A stretch of DNA of 64,000 nt from Deltaproteobacteria bacterium (GCA_016178705.1 JACOST010000031.1:310001-374000), one strand, 5' to 3'; counted from the stretch's first letter, positions 24,504 through 34,447 are shown. The notes: generated by a model not told the origin, from the sequence alone. Numbers and translations are program-made.

Positions 24504-25913
24504 CTACGTGACCAGATGATCGATGACTTTGTAGAGTTGATTGAGGTTGCGGCACTCTTCGACCAAATCGCAGAACGGCAGGTAGCGATCCATCTCGCTG
24601 TCGCCGAATCCCCACGTCATCTTGTTCTCCGGATTGAGCCAGATGACTTGTTTGGCGCGCGCCTGCATTTCCTTCAGCACCCACTCGTGCGGGAGGTTGT
24701 AGTTGTTGCGCGCGTCGCCGAGGATCAGAACGGTGGTCTTGTTGTTGACCACGGCGAGATGATCGCGATGAAAACTCCGGAAGGCGCGACCGAAGTCCGA
24801 ATGCGCGAAGACATTGATGATGTTGCCGGTGAGCGCCTGATCGATGGCCTCGCTAATCTCCTGCTCCTCGAATAGGTGGGTGATCTCACCGATCTCGCTG
24901 ACGAAGATGAAGCTGCGTACCCGTGAGTACAGGTCCTGCAACGAGTACACGAATTGGAGCATGAAGCGGGACACATTGCGCACGGAGTCCGACACGTCGC
25001 ACAAGACGATGACCTGCGGCTTGTCGCGGACTTTGCGGTCGAGTTGAATTTTGAAGGGCACGCCACCGTACTGGAGATTCTTGCGCAGGGTGTCCTTGAC
25101 GTCGAACTTGCCGCGCTTGGCGCGCCGGCGGCGGATCGCAACGACGTTCTTGAGCCGCTGAGCAAGCTTGGCAACGGCTTCCTTCATGCGCCGGATCTCG
25201 TCTTCGGAAAGATAATAGAAACTCTTCTCCGCGAGACTGCGCATGCGCTCGTTTTCGCGCAGCGACTGGTCTCGCTTCGCCAGCTCGGCGCGCACGGTGC
25301 GCTTGATGATGTCGCCGAGATCTTGCTGCCGGCGCTCGAGGAAGCGTTGCAACTGCTCGGCGAGGTCAGGGTCGAGTCCGGCTTGTGCCAAGCGCTGGCG
25401 CAAGGCTTCGAGCTCTTGCGTGAGATCGCCGAGACCTAGCTGCTGGGCCAAACTGTGGGCGTAGCGCCCTTCTTGAAACGATCGCTCGATCTGGCCGATG
25501 CGCGCCTGGTCCGACGCCTCGCGCAGCATCTTCTCCAACTGGCCGGTGTTGTTCGAGAGCAGCGCTTGCGCCAGTTCCGACAGCTCGACGCCCATATCCT
25601 GCAGCAGTTGCGAGAGCTGATCCATTAACGCCTGCAACTGCGCGTCGCTCAGGCTCATCGCCCCTTGCGTCGCCTCGGTACTGGCCTTGATAATCTCGCC
25701 GAGTCCGGTGAAGTAGAGATCGAACAGCTCGTCGTACGGGGCGATGTCGACGTTGCGCTTGATCATGGTCGCGCGCAGCGCATCCTTGAATAGGACGCGA
25801 TTCTCGATGCCAATGAGCTGGAGCGCGTGGAAGGTATCCATGTGCTCGGCCATCGACACCCGCAATCCGTTTTGACGGAGCAGCGCGGTGAACTCGAGGA
25901 TCTTGTCGTCCAT
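24504..25913 (-). CDS. CoxE-like VWA domain protein
   Basis: 469 residues. The N-terminal half is helical and coiled-coil-like with many Gln and Glu residues (about 80-260). A von Willebrand A domain follows, with MIDAS motif DVSDS at 306-310 and the later Thr/Asp positions expected for metal binding. Proteins of this type work with a MoxR AAA+ ATPase to insert metals or activate enzymes, as CoxE does with CoxD. The partner MoxR gene lies directly upstream, 29 bp away on the same strand. No CO dehydrogenase genes are in the window, so the client is unknown. Confidence 0.87.
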   Translation of the reverse strand: MDDKILEFTALLRQNGLRVSMAEHMDTFHALQLIGIENRVLFKDALRATMIKRNVDIAPYDELFDLYFTGLGEIIKASTEATQGAMSLSDAQLQALMDQLSQLLQDMGVELSELAQALLSNNTGQLEKMLREASDQARIGQIERSFQEGRYAHSLAQQLGLGDLTQELEALRQRLAQAGLDPDLAEQLQRFLERRQQDLGDIIKRTVRAELAKRDQSLRENERMRSLAEKSFYYLSEDEIRRMKEAVAKLAQRLKNVVAIRRRRAKRGKFDVKDTLRKNLQYGGVPFKIQLDRKVRDKPQVIVLCDVSDSVRNVSRFMLQFVYSLQDLYSRVRSFIFVSEIGEITHLFEEQEISEAIDQALTGNIINVFAHSDFGRAFRSFHRDHLAVVNNKTTVLILGDARNNYNLPHEWVLKEMQARAKQVIWLNPENKMTWGFGDSEMDRYLPFCDLVEECRNLNQLYKVIDHLVT

Positions 25914-25942
25914 GGCGTGGGCGCGCTCAGGCCGCGCCGAAC

Positions 25943-26908
25943 TCAGTGTAAGAAGTCTTTGGCGGTACCAGCCGGCTCAGCCGCCGGCGTCTTCGCTTTC
26001 TGGCGTTGCAGATATTCCTTCAGTTCGTCCTGCGCCTTGCGAATATCACCTTCGTATTTGAGAATCGCGCTCAACGTATCATCGACCAGGGCGGCGTCGA
26101 GATGCGTGACGTTGAGCAGCGTCAGCGCCTTCGCCCAGTCGAGGGTCTCACTGATGCTCGGGATCTTCTTCAGATCGATTTGGCGGATGCGCTGGACCGC
26201 ACCGACCACCTGTTGCGCGAGAGACTCGCTAATGCCGGGGACCTTCAGACGCACGATTTCGAGTTCTTGCTCGATCGGCGGGAAGTCGATGTACAGATGC
26301 AGGCAGCGCCGCTTGAGTGCGTCGGACATCTCGCGCGCGTTGTTGCTGGTCAGGATCACGAACGGGATGTGCTTGGCGCGCAGCGTACCCAGCTCCGGAA
26401 CGCTGACCTGGAAGTCGCTCAGTATCTCGAGCAGAAACGCTTCGAACTCGGTGTCGGCCTTGTCGATCTCGTCGATCAACAACACCGTCGGATGCGGCGC
26501 GGAGATCGCCTTGAGCAGTGGGCGCGGCAGGATGAAGCGATCGGAGAAAAATACGTCGTCTTCCTTGGCGATGTTATCGACGGCGTCCTTGAGCGATTTG
26601 GCGGCGCCGACCACCTCACTGATCTTGTCCTTCAGTATCTGGGTGTACAGTAGCTGCTTGGCATACTCCCACTCGTACAGCGCCTTCGCCTCGTCCAGTC
26701 CTTCGTAACACTGCAATCGGATCAGTTCGTGATCCAGCGCAGCCGAGATCACCTTCGCCAGTTCGGTCTTTCCCACGCCGGCGGGACCTTCCACCAAGAT
26801 CGGTTTGCCGAGACGACTCGCCAGGTACACGACGGTTGCGATGCGCCGACTGCAAATGTACTTCTGCTGCCCGAAGCGCTCGATGACATCCTCAATGCTG
26901 GCGAACAT
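25943..26908 (-). CDS. MoxR-family AAA+ ATPase
   Basis: 321 residues from the ATG of MFASIEDVIE; the open frame continues upstream without a plausible start. Walker A is GPAGVGKT (41-48), Walker B LLIDEID (143-149), sensor 1 is in LTSNNAREMSD, and the arginine-finger region is DALKRRCLHLY. These ATPases act as chaperones remodelling a client with a VWA protein partner. The VWA gene follows directly on the same strand, which supports a two-gene functional unit. Length and motifs agree with the CoxD-like branch. Confidence 0.9.
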   Translation of the reverse strand: MFASIEDVIERFGQQKYICSRRIATVVYLASRLGKPILVEGPAGVGKTELAKVISAALDHELIRLQCYEGLDEAKALYEWEYAKQLLYTQILKDKISEVVGAAKSLKDAVDNIAKEDDVFFSDRFILPRPLLKAISAPHPTVLLIDEIDKADTEFEAFLLEILSDFQVSVPELGTLRAKHIPFVILTSNNAREMSDALKRRCLHLYIDFPPIEQELEIVRLKVPGISESLAQQVVGAVQRIRQIDLKKIPSISETLDWAKALTLLNVTHLDAALVDDTLSAILKYEGDIRKAQDELKEYLQRQKAKTPAAEPAGTAKDFLH

Positions 26909-27004
26909 GCCGTCTCCCGTCTGTTGAACAATCGGAGGCGGACGGTAACATACGGTCTTCCTCAACACAACGAATTGGGCGCGAGTGGACACGCCTTCCT
27001 GTTC

Positions 27005-28966
27005 CTACAGTCGTGCGCGCCCATGCGCAGCGAGCGAGTCGCTCTCCGCCTCGGGTCGGCCACTGTGGCAATCCGTCGCATAGAGTTGCAGCGCTCCGTC
27101 TGGGGTCTGATCGATGCGAGTGAACGCACGCTGTAACGCATCGGTATCGGTTGGGAAGACGGCAGCTGCTGCGAGATCCTCCGGTTTTCGCGCGATCAGA
27201 ATATAATCGAACCCCAGCGCGCACGCTTGATCTCGACTCGGTTGGAGCAAAAACTTACGGGCCTCCCTCAAGTGATCGACCGCGTGCTGGAGCAGTGCCG
27301 CAGCCTTATTGTACGCTGCGACCCCGCCGGCGAAGGGATTGCCTCCCGTAATCGTGGGGACGCTGCCTTCGGCGAATGCGTTTGTCAGCACGACGTCTGA
27401 CGCGGTGAAACGTGCGCGGCTGAGAAGCGCGTAGTCTTCCGGACGCAGACCGAAACGCGCCGACGGGATGAGAACACCACTCGCAAGCGACCCCATCAGA
27501 AGCAGTCCGCCACCTAGGGCGACGCCGCGCGGCGATGCACGTAGTCGCGGCCACAGGCGGGCCATCAGATCGCATGATTCGCCAAGAGCGATCGCTATGA
27601 CCAAGAACACCGGCATCGCGAGAAGCGGCCAGAGCCGCCCCGAGGCGATTCGCTGCGGGACGTAGGTATCCCAGAATGCCAGGAACGCGGCACCGCCGCA
27701 CCCGAGCGCGACAGCCCAGAGCACGAGCCACAGACTCGGCCCACGCGACCGCGACCTAAGGAGGCCAGCCGCGAGCGAGGCAACGCTCGCGATCAGCACC
27801 CAGGCGGGTTTGACGCGGTCGTTGATAGCAAACCGCGTAGGCAAAACCTTGGTCGTCAACCGTCGCAGCGCCGATGCTGCGGTTGTCTCCCCAGAGTCGT
27901 CGCAGAGCCGGTAGAACTCGAAGGTGAGATCGCCCGAGGGCAGGTTAACGCTCAGCGGTGCACTGGCATTCCCCATTTGGGTCAGCTCCCGATTGATTGC
28001 GAGATCGACCGCCGCATACAGTGAGAGACTCGTGACCATGATCGTCCCCGCACGGAGCACCGTTGAGCGAAGATGCCCGGTCACGACACCGGATACGAGC
28101 GCGAGCGGCGCGAGCGCCGCGACCGCGGCCGCGGCCACGATTCCGTGGCTTAGGAGACAGATCAGCAGAAAGATGATGGCCATGCCGCTCGCGGCGATTT
28201 CCCTACCCTTACGGTCTCCCGCATCCGACCGGAGCGGAAGCAGCCGCTCGCAGCACACCCACAACAACGCAAACAGCGGCGCATAGGCGAAGGCTTCCGG
28301 ACGGTACCCCGCAAGCTTGCCGGCGATGTGCACCGAGAACAGCAACGCGCCCGCGCCGAATACACATGCGATCCTGCGCGTCAGCGCATAGGTCGCTTCA
28401 GCCGCAGACCACGCGACGAGCAAGACGGCAAAAAGCCGAAACGCTTCCATCCGCTGGGGCAACGGCAGCGAGACACGAAGCAGACGCGTCGCCGCCGCGC
28501 CCAGAGAGGTGAAGTAGGGATAGTCGAGCAGGAAGCGAACGTCAGTTCCCCACTCGGGCGAACGCGCGGGATACCCACCGGCCGTTGCGGTTTGCTCGGC
28601 TAGGCCGCCGTAGTACCACGGGGTGGGCTGGCGCGGAATGAAGTCTGGGTACGTCAGCGCCACTTGCGCCGCAAAGGTGATGAGGGTGACACTGAGGATC
28701 GCTACCAATAACTCAACGGTGGGTCGTGGTGCCGTGTTCTCCGGCAACCAACGGCGCCCAGCCCAACTGCCGCACGCTAGGAGGAGGACCGCGGCCAATC
28801 GCCAATCTACGTGCCACGCATCGGCAAAGACGAGGGGGCACCACGTAGCAAAGGCGACCGCTAGTACTTCCATGCGAGATCGCCCGATCGACCTGAAGCC
28901 AACGGCGCACACCCCGGGCGACACGAACAGCGCGAAAAGCAGGAGCGAAGCCGCAATGACCAGCAT
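27005..28966 (-). CDS. Large polytopic membrane protein, possibly GT-C-type
   Basis: About 653 residues from the ATG of MLVIAASLLL, where the first helix begins; an open extension upstream overlaps the divergent NRDE gene. At least ten hydrophobic helices fill residues 1-500. A short soluble loop after the fourth helix contains YPDFIPRQPTPWYYGG, and the C-terminal 150 residues are soluble. This outline recalls GT-C glycosyltransferases that use polyprenyl-linked sugars, but no decisive motif is visible. It is divergent from the NRDE gene with a promoter region of about 100 bp. Confidence 0.6.
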   Translation of the reverse strand: MLVIAASLLLFALFVSPGVCAVGFRSIGRSRMEVLAVAFATWCPLVFADAWHVDWRLAAVLLLACGSWAGRRWLPENTAPRPTVELLVAILSVTLITFAAQVALTYPDFIPRQPTPWYYGGLAEQTATAGGYPARSPEWGTDVRFLLDYPYFTSLGAAATRLLRVSLPLPQRMEAFRLFAVLLVAWSAAEATYALTRRIACVFGAGALLFSVHIAGKLAGYRPEAFAYAPLFALLWVCCERLLPLRSDAGDRKGREIAASGMAIIFLLICLLSHGIVAAAAVAALAPLALVSGVVTGHLRSTVLRAGTIMVTSLSLYAAVDLAINRELTQMGNASAPLSVNLPSGDLTFEFYRLCDDSGETTAASALRRLTTKVLPTRFAINDRVKPAWVLIASVASLAAGLLRSRSRGPSLWLVLWAVALGCGGAAFLAFWDTYVPQRIASGRLWPLLAMPVFLVIAIALGESCDLMARLWPRLRASPRGVALGGGLLLMGSLASGVLIPSARFGLRPEDYALLSRARFTASDVVLTNAFAEGSVPTITGGNPFAGGVAAYNKAAALLQHAVDHLREARKFLLQPSRDQACALGFDYILIARKPEDLAAAAVFPTDTDALQRAFTRIDQTPDGALQLYATDCHSGRPEAESDSLAAHGRARL

Positions 28967-29067
28967 GATCAGCAGGTGAGAGTGGACCGCGCTAACACAC
29001 ACGAACGCCGCGGTGCAACCGGCGTCGCCGCTGGTCTCCGGACGACGCGGCCCATATAATCCGACGC

Positions 29068-29823
29068 GTGTGCACACTCGCGTTGTATCAGCAGCGGTTC
29101 GACAATTACCCACTCGTGGTGGCCGCCAATCGGGACGAACTCTATGAGCGCCCCGCGACGGCGCCGCAGGTCATTGCGCATAACCCGTGGGTCGTTGCCG
29201 GCCAGGACCTGGTTGCCGGCGGTACGTGGCTCGGTCTCAACCAGGCCGGGATGGTGGTCGGACTACTCAATCGCCGCACTCCGGCCGGTGCGGCTGGAGT
29301 CGATCCGTCCAAGCGGTCGCGTGGATTGCTCGCCCTGGAGGTGCTGCAGTGTCGCTCGCCACAGAGCGCACTCGCACGGCTTCGCACCGAACCGGCGGAG
29401 CGCTACAACGGTTTCAACTTGCTGCTGGCAACGCCGCGCGAAGCGTACGTCGCGCACAACGGTCACGAGGGCATCACCATCACGCCACTGGCCGCCGGCG
29501 TACATCTGCTCACCAACCTCGAATTGAACGATCCCACCTGCCCTCGCATCGCCAAGTCGGCGCGTCTCTTCGAGGCCGTGTCGGTCGATCAAACTGCGGA
29601 GCACCTGCGAGCTGCACTACAGCCGATCTTGGCCGACCATTCGACGCCGCTCGACCCACGCGGCGACGGCCTACCCAACAACCTGTGCGTGCACACGCCG
29701 CGCTTTGGAACCTGTTCTTCCAGCGTGCTCGTCTTCGACCGATCGAGAGCGTGCTATCGCTACTGGCACGCGGCTGGGGCGCCCTGCTCCACCGCGTTCG
29801 CTGAAGTCGCGTTACCAAATTGA
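29068..29823 (+). CDS. NRDE family protein (TANGO2-like)
   Basis: 251 residues from GTG 29068. The second residue is Cys, which is expected at the N-terminus of this Ntn-hydrolase-like family. The signature Asn-Arg-Asp-Glu is at 21-24 in VVAANRDELYERP. Further conserved pieces are VAGGTWLGLNQAGMVVGLLNR and HLLTNLELND. Eukaryotic TANGO2 is linked to membrane and heme handling, while bacterial members have no settled role. It stands alone between a divergent membrane protein and a same-strand coiled-coil lipoprotein 39 bp downstream. Confidence 0.87.
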   Translation: MCTLALYQQRFDNYPLVVAANRDELYERPATAPQVIAHNPWVVAGQDLVAGGTWLGLNQAGMVVGLLNRRTPAGAAGVDPSKRSRGLLALEVLQCRSPQSALARLRTEPAERYNGFNLLLATPREAYVAHNGHEGITITPLAAGVHLLTNLELNDPTCPRIAKSARLFEAVSVDQTAEHLRAALQPILADHSTPLDPRGDGLPNNLCVHTPRFGTCSSSVLVFDRSRACYRYWHAAGAPCSTAFAEVALPN

Positions 29824-29862
29824 GCTAGACAACCCCGCCCCGTTGTTTATAGTCTGCGCGCA

Positions 29863-31119
29863 ATGCGCGAACGACCTATGAGCCGTCCAATCCGCGTGCT
29901 GCTAGTGGCCACGCTGGCGAGCGCGAGCGGTTGTACCACCAGCGCGATCACGCAGCCGCCGAGCCCCACCGGCGCGGTCTCGGTACCCGCACCACCGGTG
30001 GCGGCGGCTGCTGGCGCCGAAGATCTCACTGCGGTCGCGCGACGCCAAGAAGAAGAGAGCGCGCTGCTGCGGGAGCGCTTGGCCGAACGCGACGAGCAGG
30101 TCGATGTGCTGCAGCGCGAGGTCGGCCGTTTGCAAACCCGCACGGGAGAGATGGAAAGCACCATCTCACGTCTCAGCGTAGCCAGCGGTGGCGCCCCTGC
30201 CCCAGCTCCGGCCGCGGCGGACACCACAGAGACCCGCGCGATGCTCGCCAAAGTCGAAGCCGACGCCAAGGTTGCCCGCGAACAGTTGGCAGCCGTCGAG
30301 GAGAATCTTGCGAGTGAGCGTCGGCGGCGAGAGAGCGTCGAGGAGGAGCTGACGAAGCTCAAAGCGGAGACCTCGAACGCACCCCTCGCCGTTGCGCCGG
30401 CCGCGGCTGCTCCACCCGCCGACAACGCGGGGTTGCAGCAAGCGCACAACGAGATCGATCAGCTTCGCGCTCGCCTGGCTGACGAGCGTGCCGAACGGGA
30501 GCGACTCGCTTCGCAACTCGCAACGCTGCAGCAGCAACCCGTCCCCGTCCCCGCCCCTGCCGCCGATGCTCCCGCGCTCGATGCGGAGATGCAAAAGCGA
30601 CTCGTGGAGCTGCAGGCGCATCAGGACGAGATCATCGCCAGCGCCAACCGTGACCTCGCCGCCAGCCGCGAACGCGAAGCGGCGTTGCAGACGGAACTCA
30701 AAGGCGCGCAAGAAGAGCTAACCCTGGCGAAGACGCGTGCGAGTCAGGTCGCAGTTCCGGTCGCCTCGCTGCAGGAGTCGCAAGCGGAGAACCAGGCGCT
30801 GCGCGCGCAGGTGACTGAAGTCCAGCGACGGAACGAAGAGCTTGGTGCCAAGCTCAAAACTGCGCAACGGGTCGCTGACCTGATTTTCAAGATGCGGGCC
30901 GGCCAAGTTGAGGCGGTGCCGACACCTCGGAAGGGCCGTCCGAAACCCAAACATCGTCGAGTCGCGCCGGCCGCAGCGGGTTCAATCGAAAGTTTTCCAC
31001 CCGCGGCAGCACCACTTGATATGCCACTGGGTGATACAACGGCACCCATGGCGCCTGCGCCAGGATCAGCCGCTCCGCCCGCTGCAGCAGCTCCAGCCGT
31101 TCCGCCGGTTCCACGGTAA
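29863..31119 (+). CDS. Coiled-coil lipoprotein with antisense-overlapping tail
   Basis: 418 residues. The signal peptide ends in lipobox SASGC, with Cys24 the predicted lipidated residue. Three long coiled-coil stretches (about 55-105, 120-165, 185-340) are separated by Ala/Pro-rich linkers. From residue 342 the sequence turns Pro/Ala/basic and lies exactly antisense to the well-conserved end of the binding-protein gene on the other strand. The true stop may therefore have been lost, with the last 77 residues a run-on. Such proteins commonly tether or space envelope structures. Confidence 0.7.
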   Translation: MRERPMSRPIRVLLVATLASASGCTTSAITQPPSPTGAVSVPAPPVAAAAGAEDLTAVARRQEEESALLRERLAERDEQVDVLQREVGRLQTRTGEMESTISRLSVASGGAPAPAPAAADTTETRAMLAKVEADAKVAREQLAAVEENLASERRRRESVEEELTKLKAETSNAPLAVAPAAAAPPADNAGLQQAHNEIDQLRARLADERAERERLASQLATLQQQPVPVPAPAADAPALDAEMQKRLVELQAHQDEIIASANRDLAASREREAALQTELKGAQEELTLAKTRASQVAVPVASLQESQAENQALRAQVTEVQRRNEELGAKLKTAQRVADLIFKMRAGQVEAVPTPRKGRPKPKHRRVAPAAAGSIESFPPAAAPLDMPLGDTTAPMAPAPGSAAPPAAAAPAVPPVPR

Positions 31120-32497
31120 GCGCCGCGCGATCGAGCAAGACGTCGACCTCGGCGTCGCTGAAGAACGCATCGTTGTTCGACCCACGGTTCTTCGAGTGGA
31201 ACAGCACTTCGAGAAAATTGCTCGGGTCAGGAAAATCCGCCTCCCAGCCGAGGAGAAACATCGGCACCAAGGACGGCGTCTTCACCGCCTGGAGGAACGG
31301 ACCCCAAGCGATGGGTTGAATCTCTGCGTGAACCCCGACATCGGCGAGATCTTGTTGGATTGATTGCGCGAGGCGCCGACTGTCTTCGTCGGAACGTACC
31401 CACAGCGTCGTCTCCACCCCGCTCGCGTAGCCCGCCTCGGTGAGCAGCGCGCGTGCTCGGACCGGATCGAAATCATATCCCGGCACATCGGGATCGTAGC
31501 CCGGCATGTTCGGCGGCAAGATGCGCGTCGCCGCGACGCCGCGATCGTTGATAAGGCGGAGCAGCTTGCGTTTATTGATCGCGTGATTCATCGCGCGGCG
31601 CACGCGTACGTCCGTGAACGGCGCGACCTCACAGTTGAGCCCAAGGTATTGCGTCCGCAGCGACGTCTCCTTGCGCAACAACGGCGTGTAACGTGGATCG
31701 CGGCTGACGCGCGGGAACTCCGGCGGTGGAATTGAAGTGACATCCAACTCCCCCGCTTCGTACTTGAACCACGCGAGCTGATCGTTGAGGCCGACGGCAC
31801 GCGCGACGCCCTCGAGTCGCGGCCATCCCGACATGAAGTACGTCGGGTTGCGCGCCAGCAGCAGACGCTGCCCGGTGGACCACTGTTGCAAGACGAACGG
31901 CCCGCTGCCGATCGGATGGCGCGTGAAGTCTTCGCCCCATTTGGTCACCGCCTCATGCGGTACGACAGCGGCAAACTGCAGGGCCAGCTTGTGCAAGAGC
32001 AACGGATCGAAGCGTTCGAGCTCGATCCGTAGCTGGTGTTCGCCGATCACACGGAGGCCCTTCACTTCGCCGGCGCGCCCAGCCACAAAGTCTGCGGCAC
32101 CGGCAATCGTGGTGAAGAACTCGATGCCTTGGGATCGCGTTCCCGGCGTCAGCACGCGTTCAACGGAGAACTTCACATCGGCGGCGAGCAAATCGCGGCC
32201 GTTGCTGAAGCGCACGTCGTCACGCAGATCGAAAGTGTAGACGAGGCCATCGGAGCTGCGGACCCACGAACGCGCCAACTCCGGGATCAGCGCGCCGTGG
32301 TCGTCGTAGTCCAGCAGTGTGTTGAACAGCATTTGTTCGAAGAACCACGACGTCGTGTCGTAGCCCAGCGCCGGGTCCAGAGTCGGAACCTCATCCACGC
32401 CGGCGAGTCGCAGAAAGCTCGCAGGCACTTCGGTGGACGCGCCCCGACTGCAGCCGAGCAGCAGAGTCAACAGGCAGAGCAGCGCGCGCACGCTCAC
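30887..32497 (-). CDS. Peptide/nickel-type ABC transporter substrate-binding lipoprotein
   Basis: Family 5 solute-binding protein of about 536 residues. The GTG start at 32497 overlaps the upstream stop (GTGA) and has GGAGGAG 5 nt upstream. Lipobox LLLGC gives lipidated Cys16. Family landmarks include VDEVPTLDPALGYDT near the mature N-terminus, the central DVRVRRAMNHAINKRKLL and the C-terminal ILAQAPWVPLYH with LDDVW. About 18 residues follow LDDVW where most members end. It is the last gene of the permease operon. The cargo could be peptides, nickel or another small solute. Confidence 0.9.
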   Translation of the reverse strand: MSVRALLCLLTLLLGCSRGASTEVPASFLRLAGVDEVPTLDPALGYDTTSWFFEQMLFNTLLDYDDHGALIPELARSWVRSSDGLVYTFDLRDDVRFSNGRDLLAADVKFSVERVLTPGTRSQGIEFFTTIAGAADFVAGRAGEVKGLRVIGEHQLRIELERFDPLLLHKLALQFAAVVPHEAVTKWGEDFTRHPIGSGPFVLQQWSTGQRLLLARNPTYFMSGWPRLEGVARAVGLNDQLAWFKYEAGELDVTSIPPPEFPRVSRDPRYTPLLRKETSLRTQYLGLNCEVAPFTDVRVRRAMNHAINKRKLLRLINDRGVAATRILPPNMPGYDPDVPGYDFDPVRARALLTEAGYASGVETTLWVRSDEDSRRLAQSIQQDLADVGVHAEIQPIAWGPFLQAVKTPSLVPMFLLGWEADFPDPSNFLEVLFHSKNRGSNNDAFFSDAEVDVLLDRAALTVEPAERLELLQRAERLILAQAPWVPLYHPVAYQVVLPRVENFRLNPLRPARLDDVWVSDGPSEVSAPPQLGRPAS

Positions 32498-33324
32498 GCG
32501 CTCCTCCGCTCGAAGCGTGCGAGTAGGCCGTAGCCGAGAAAGTTGAACCCGACCACCGCAAACACGATCGCGAGACCGGGAAAGAGCATGAGCCAGGGGG
32601 CCGTGCGGTAGAAGATCTGACTGTCGCTCAGCATGCGACCCCAGCTCGGTGTTGGCACCGGCACGCCGAGTCCGAGATAGCTCAGTCCCGCATCGAGCAC
32701 GATCGCCCCCGAGGTGGCCAGCGCCGCCATGACGATGATCGTCGGGAGCGCATTGGGCAACAGGTGCCGCACAATGATGCGAGTTGGATGCGCGCCGAGC
32801 GCACTGGCGGCCAGCATGAAGTCGCGCTCGCGCAGCGTGAGCACCTCCGCACGCACCGTCCGTGCGATACCGGACCAACTCACCAAACCGATGACGATCA
32901 GGATCGAGATCAGGCCCGGCCCGATGATAGCCACCAGAGCCAACGCGAGCAGCAGATCCGGCAACGCGAGGACCACGTCGGTCAACCGCATCAGCACCGT
33001 ATCGACATGTCGGCCGAAGTAGCCGGCGAGCAAGCCAACCGCCGTGCCCACGCTCATCGCAATGAGGGTGGCCGAACCGGCAATGATCAGGGAAACGCGC
33101 GCGCCGTAGATCAATCGACTCAGCACGTCACGACCCAACTCATCGGTGCCGAGCCAATGGCCGGGCTGGGGCGCGAACGGCTCGCCGAAGCTGTCCGCCA
33201 CCGCCCGCACGGGATCGTACGGCGAGAGCCACGGAGCACCGAGCGCGACCAGCGCGATGAGCAGCACCATCGCGCCGCCGATCCACGCCAGCCGTTGTTG
33301 CGCCTCGCTCTGGGGCTCGCTCAT
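32494..33324 (-). CDS. ABC transporter permease, DppC type
   Basis: 276 residues with six hydrophobic helices. An N-terminal OppC-type segment (WIGGAMVLLIALVALG) is followed by a periplasmic loop with GTDELGRDVLSRLIYGARVS, the signature of this permease class. The cytoplasmic EAA loop is present as ASALGAHPTRIIVRHLLPNA. It overlaps the upstream DppB-type gene by 4 nt and the downstream binding-protein gene by 4 nt, so translation is coupled. It forms a heterodimeric channel with the DppB-type permease. Confidence 0.93.
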   Translation of the reverse strand: MSEPQSEAQQRLAWIGGAMVLLIALVALGAPWLSPYDPVRAVADSFGEPFAPQPGHWLGTDELGRDVLSRLIYGARVSLIIAGSATLIAMSVGTAVGLLAGYFGRHVDTVLMRLTDVVLALPDLLLALALVAIIGPGLISILIVIGLVSWSGIARTVRAEVLTLRERDFMLAASALGAHPTRIIVRHLLPNALPTIIVMAALATSGAIVLDAGLSYLGLGVPVPTPSWGRMLSDSQIFYRTAPWLMLFPGLAIVFAVVGFNFLGYGLLARFERRSA

Positions 33325-34238
33325 GAGGACAACCGTATGCGTGGGTCGATCACCAAGTAGAGAAGATCGATCAGCATGTTGGCGACCACTACCAGCAACG
33401 CGCTGAACTGAACCGTGCCCATGATCATTGGGATGTCGAGATTGAAGACGGCGTCGACGGCCAAACGCCCGAGCCCCGGCCAGTTGAAGACGGTTTCTGT
33501 CAGCACGACGCCACCCATCAGGCCGGCGAAATCCAAACCGACCAGGGTCGTGACCGGAATGAGCGCGTTGCGCAACGCGTGTCGACCATACACCGCCACC
33601 GGTCCGAGTCCTTTCGCCCGCGCGCTGCGCACGTAGTCTTCGTTCACTACTTGCCGCATGTTGGTGTGAACGATTCGCCCGTAGTACGCCGCATACCGCA
33701 ATGCGAGGGCACTCGCGGGCAGCAGGACAAAGCGCAAACCGCCGAATCCACCCAGTGGCAACCAGCGGAGGCGATAGCCGATGACATCAAGCAGCAGAAT
33801 ACCGAGCCAGAAAACCGGGACTGAGAGAATAACAAGCGAGAGCACCAACACGCCGATATCCACGCCGCTGCCAACGCGCAGTGACGTGAGGGTTCCGCTG
33901 GCGATCCCAACGACTATGGCGAGGGCGAGGCTGCTGAGGGCGAGAAAGAGCGTCGCCGGCAGCCGCTCGATGATCGCATCGCGCACGTTCTCACGCGTGA
34001 CGTAGGAGCGACCCAGGTCGCCGCGGACTAGTCGCGCAAGGTAGCGCCCGAATTGCACGGGCACGGGCGCGTCCAACCCCATTTCGTGCCGAATCAACTC
34101 CAGCGTCTCGCGGTCGGCCTTCGGTCCGGCTACGGTGCGCGCGGGGTCGCTCGGCACCAGGAACGAAAGCGCGAAGGTGAGCGCACTGACGCCGAAGAGA
34201 ATGACGACGGCCCAGCCAAGGCGCTGGAGAAGCAGCAT
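33321..34238 (-). CDS. ABC transporter permease, DppB type
   Basis: 305 residues with six hydrophobic helices. The N-terminal FGVSALTFALSFLVPSDPA and GLDAPVPVQFGRYLARLVRG are typical of OppB/DppB proteins. The EAA loop appears as RSARAKGLGPVAVYGRHALRN. It starts 2 nt after the stop of a small membrane-protein gene and overlaps the DppC-type gene. No ATP-binding subunit is found next to it, so the energising ATPases must be encoded elsewhere if the transporter is functional. Confidence 0.93.
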   Translation of the reverse strand: MLLLQRLGWAVVILFGVSALTFALSFLVPSDPARTVAGPKADRETLELIRHEMGLDAPVPVQFGRYLARLVRGDLGRSYVTRENVRDAIIERLPATLFLALSSLALAIVVGIASGTLTSLRVGSGVDIGVLVLSLVILSVPVFWLGILLLDVIGYRLRWLPLGGFGGLRFVLLPASALALRYAAYYGRIVHTNMRQVVNEDYVRSARAKGLGPVAVYGRHALRNALIPVTTLVGLDFAGLMGGVVLTETVFNWPGLGRLAVDAVFNLDIPMIMGTVQFSALLVVVANMLIDLLYLVIDPRIRLSS

Positions 34239-34240
34239 CG

Positions 34241-34447
34241 CTACTCACCAGCCGACGGCGCTCGGGCGTCCAACCGCCAGGCGATCAGCGCGGCGGCGAA
34301 GCTCAGTCCCGCCAGCGCTGCCGACGCGAGAAACCACCGCCCGACCGCAGGCGTATCGAAAAGGAACATCAGCACCAGCAGCGCCAATAGCAACGACGCC
34401 GTGGCCGCAATGCCGAGGCGCAGACACGCGCGTACGACCGGACCCAC
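34241..34447 (-). CDS. Small two-helix membrane protein in transporter operon
   Basis: 68 residues with two hydrophobic helices (about 10-30 and 37-57) and a short charged tail. No family is recognised. It ends 2 nt before the DppB-type permease start and begins 15 nt after the preceding gene's stop, so it belongs to the same transcript. It might be a transporter accessory subunit. Confidence 0.5.
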   Translation of the reverse strand: MGPVVRACLRLGIAATASLLLALLVLMFLFDTPAVGRWFLASAALAGLSFAAALIAWRLDARAPSAGE

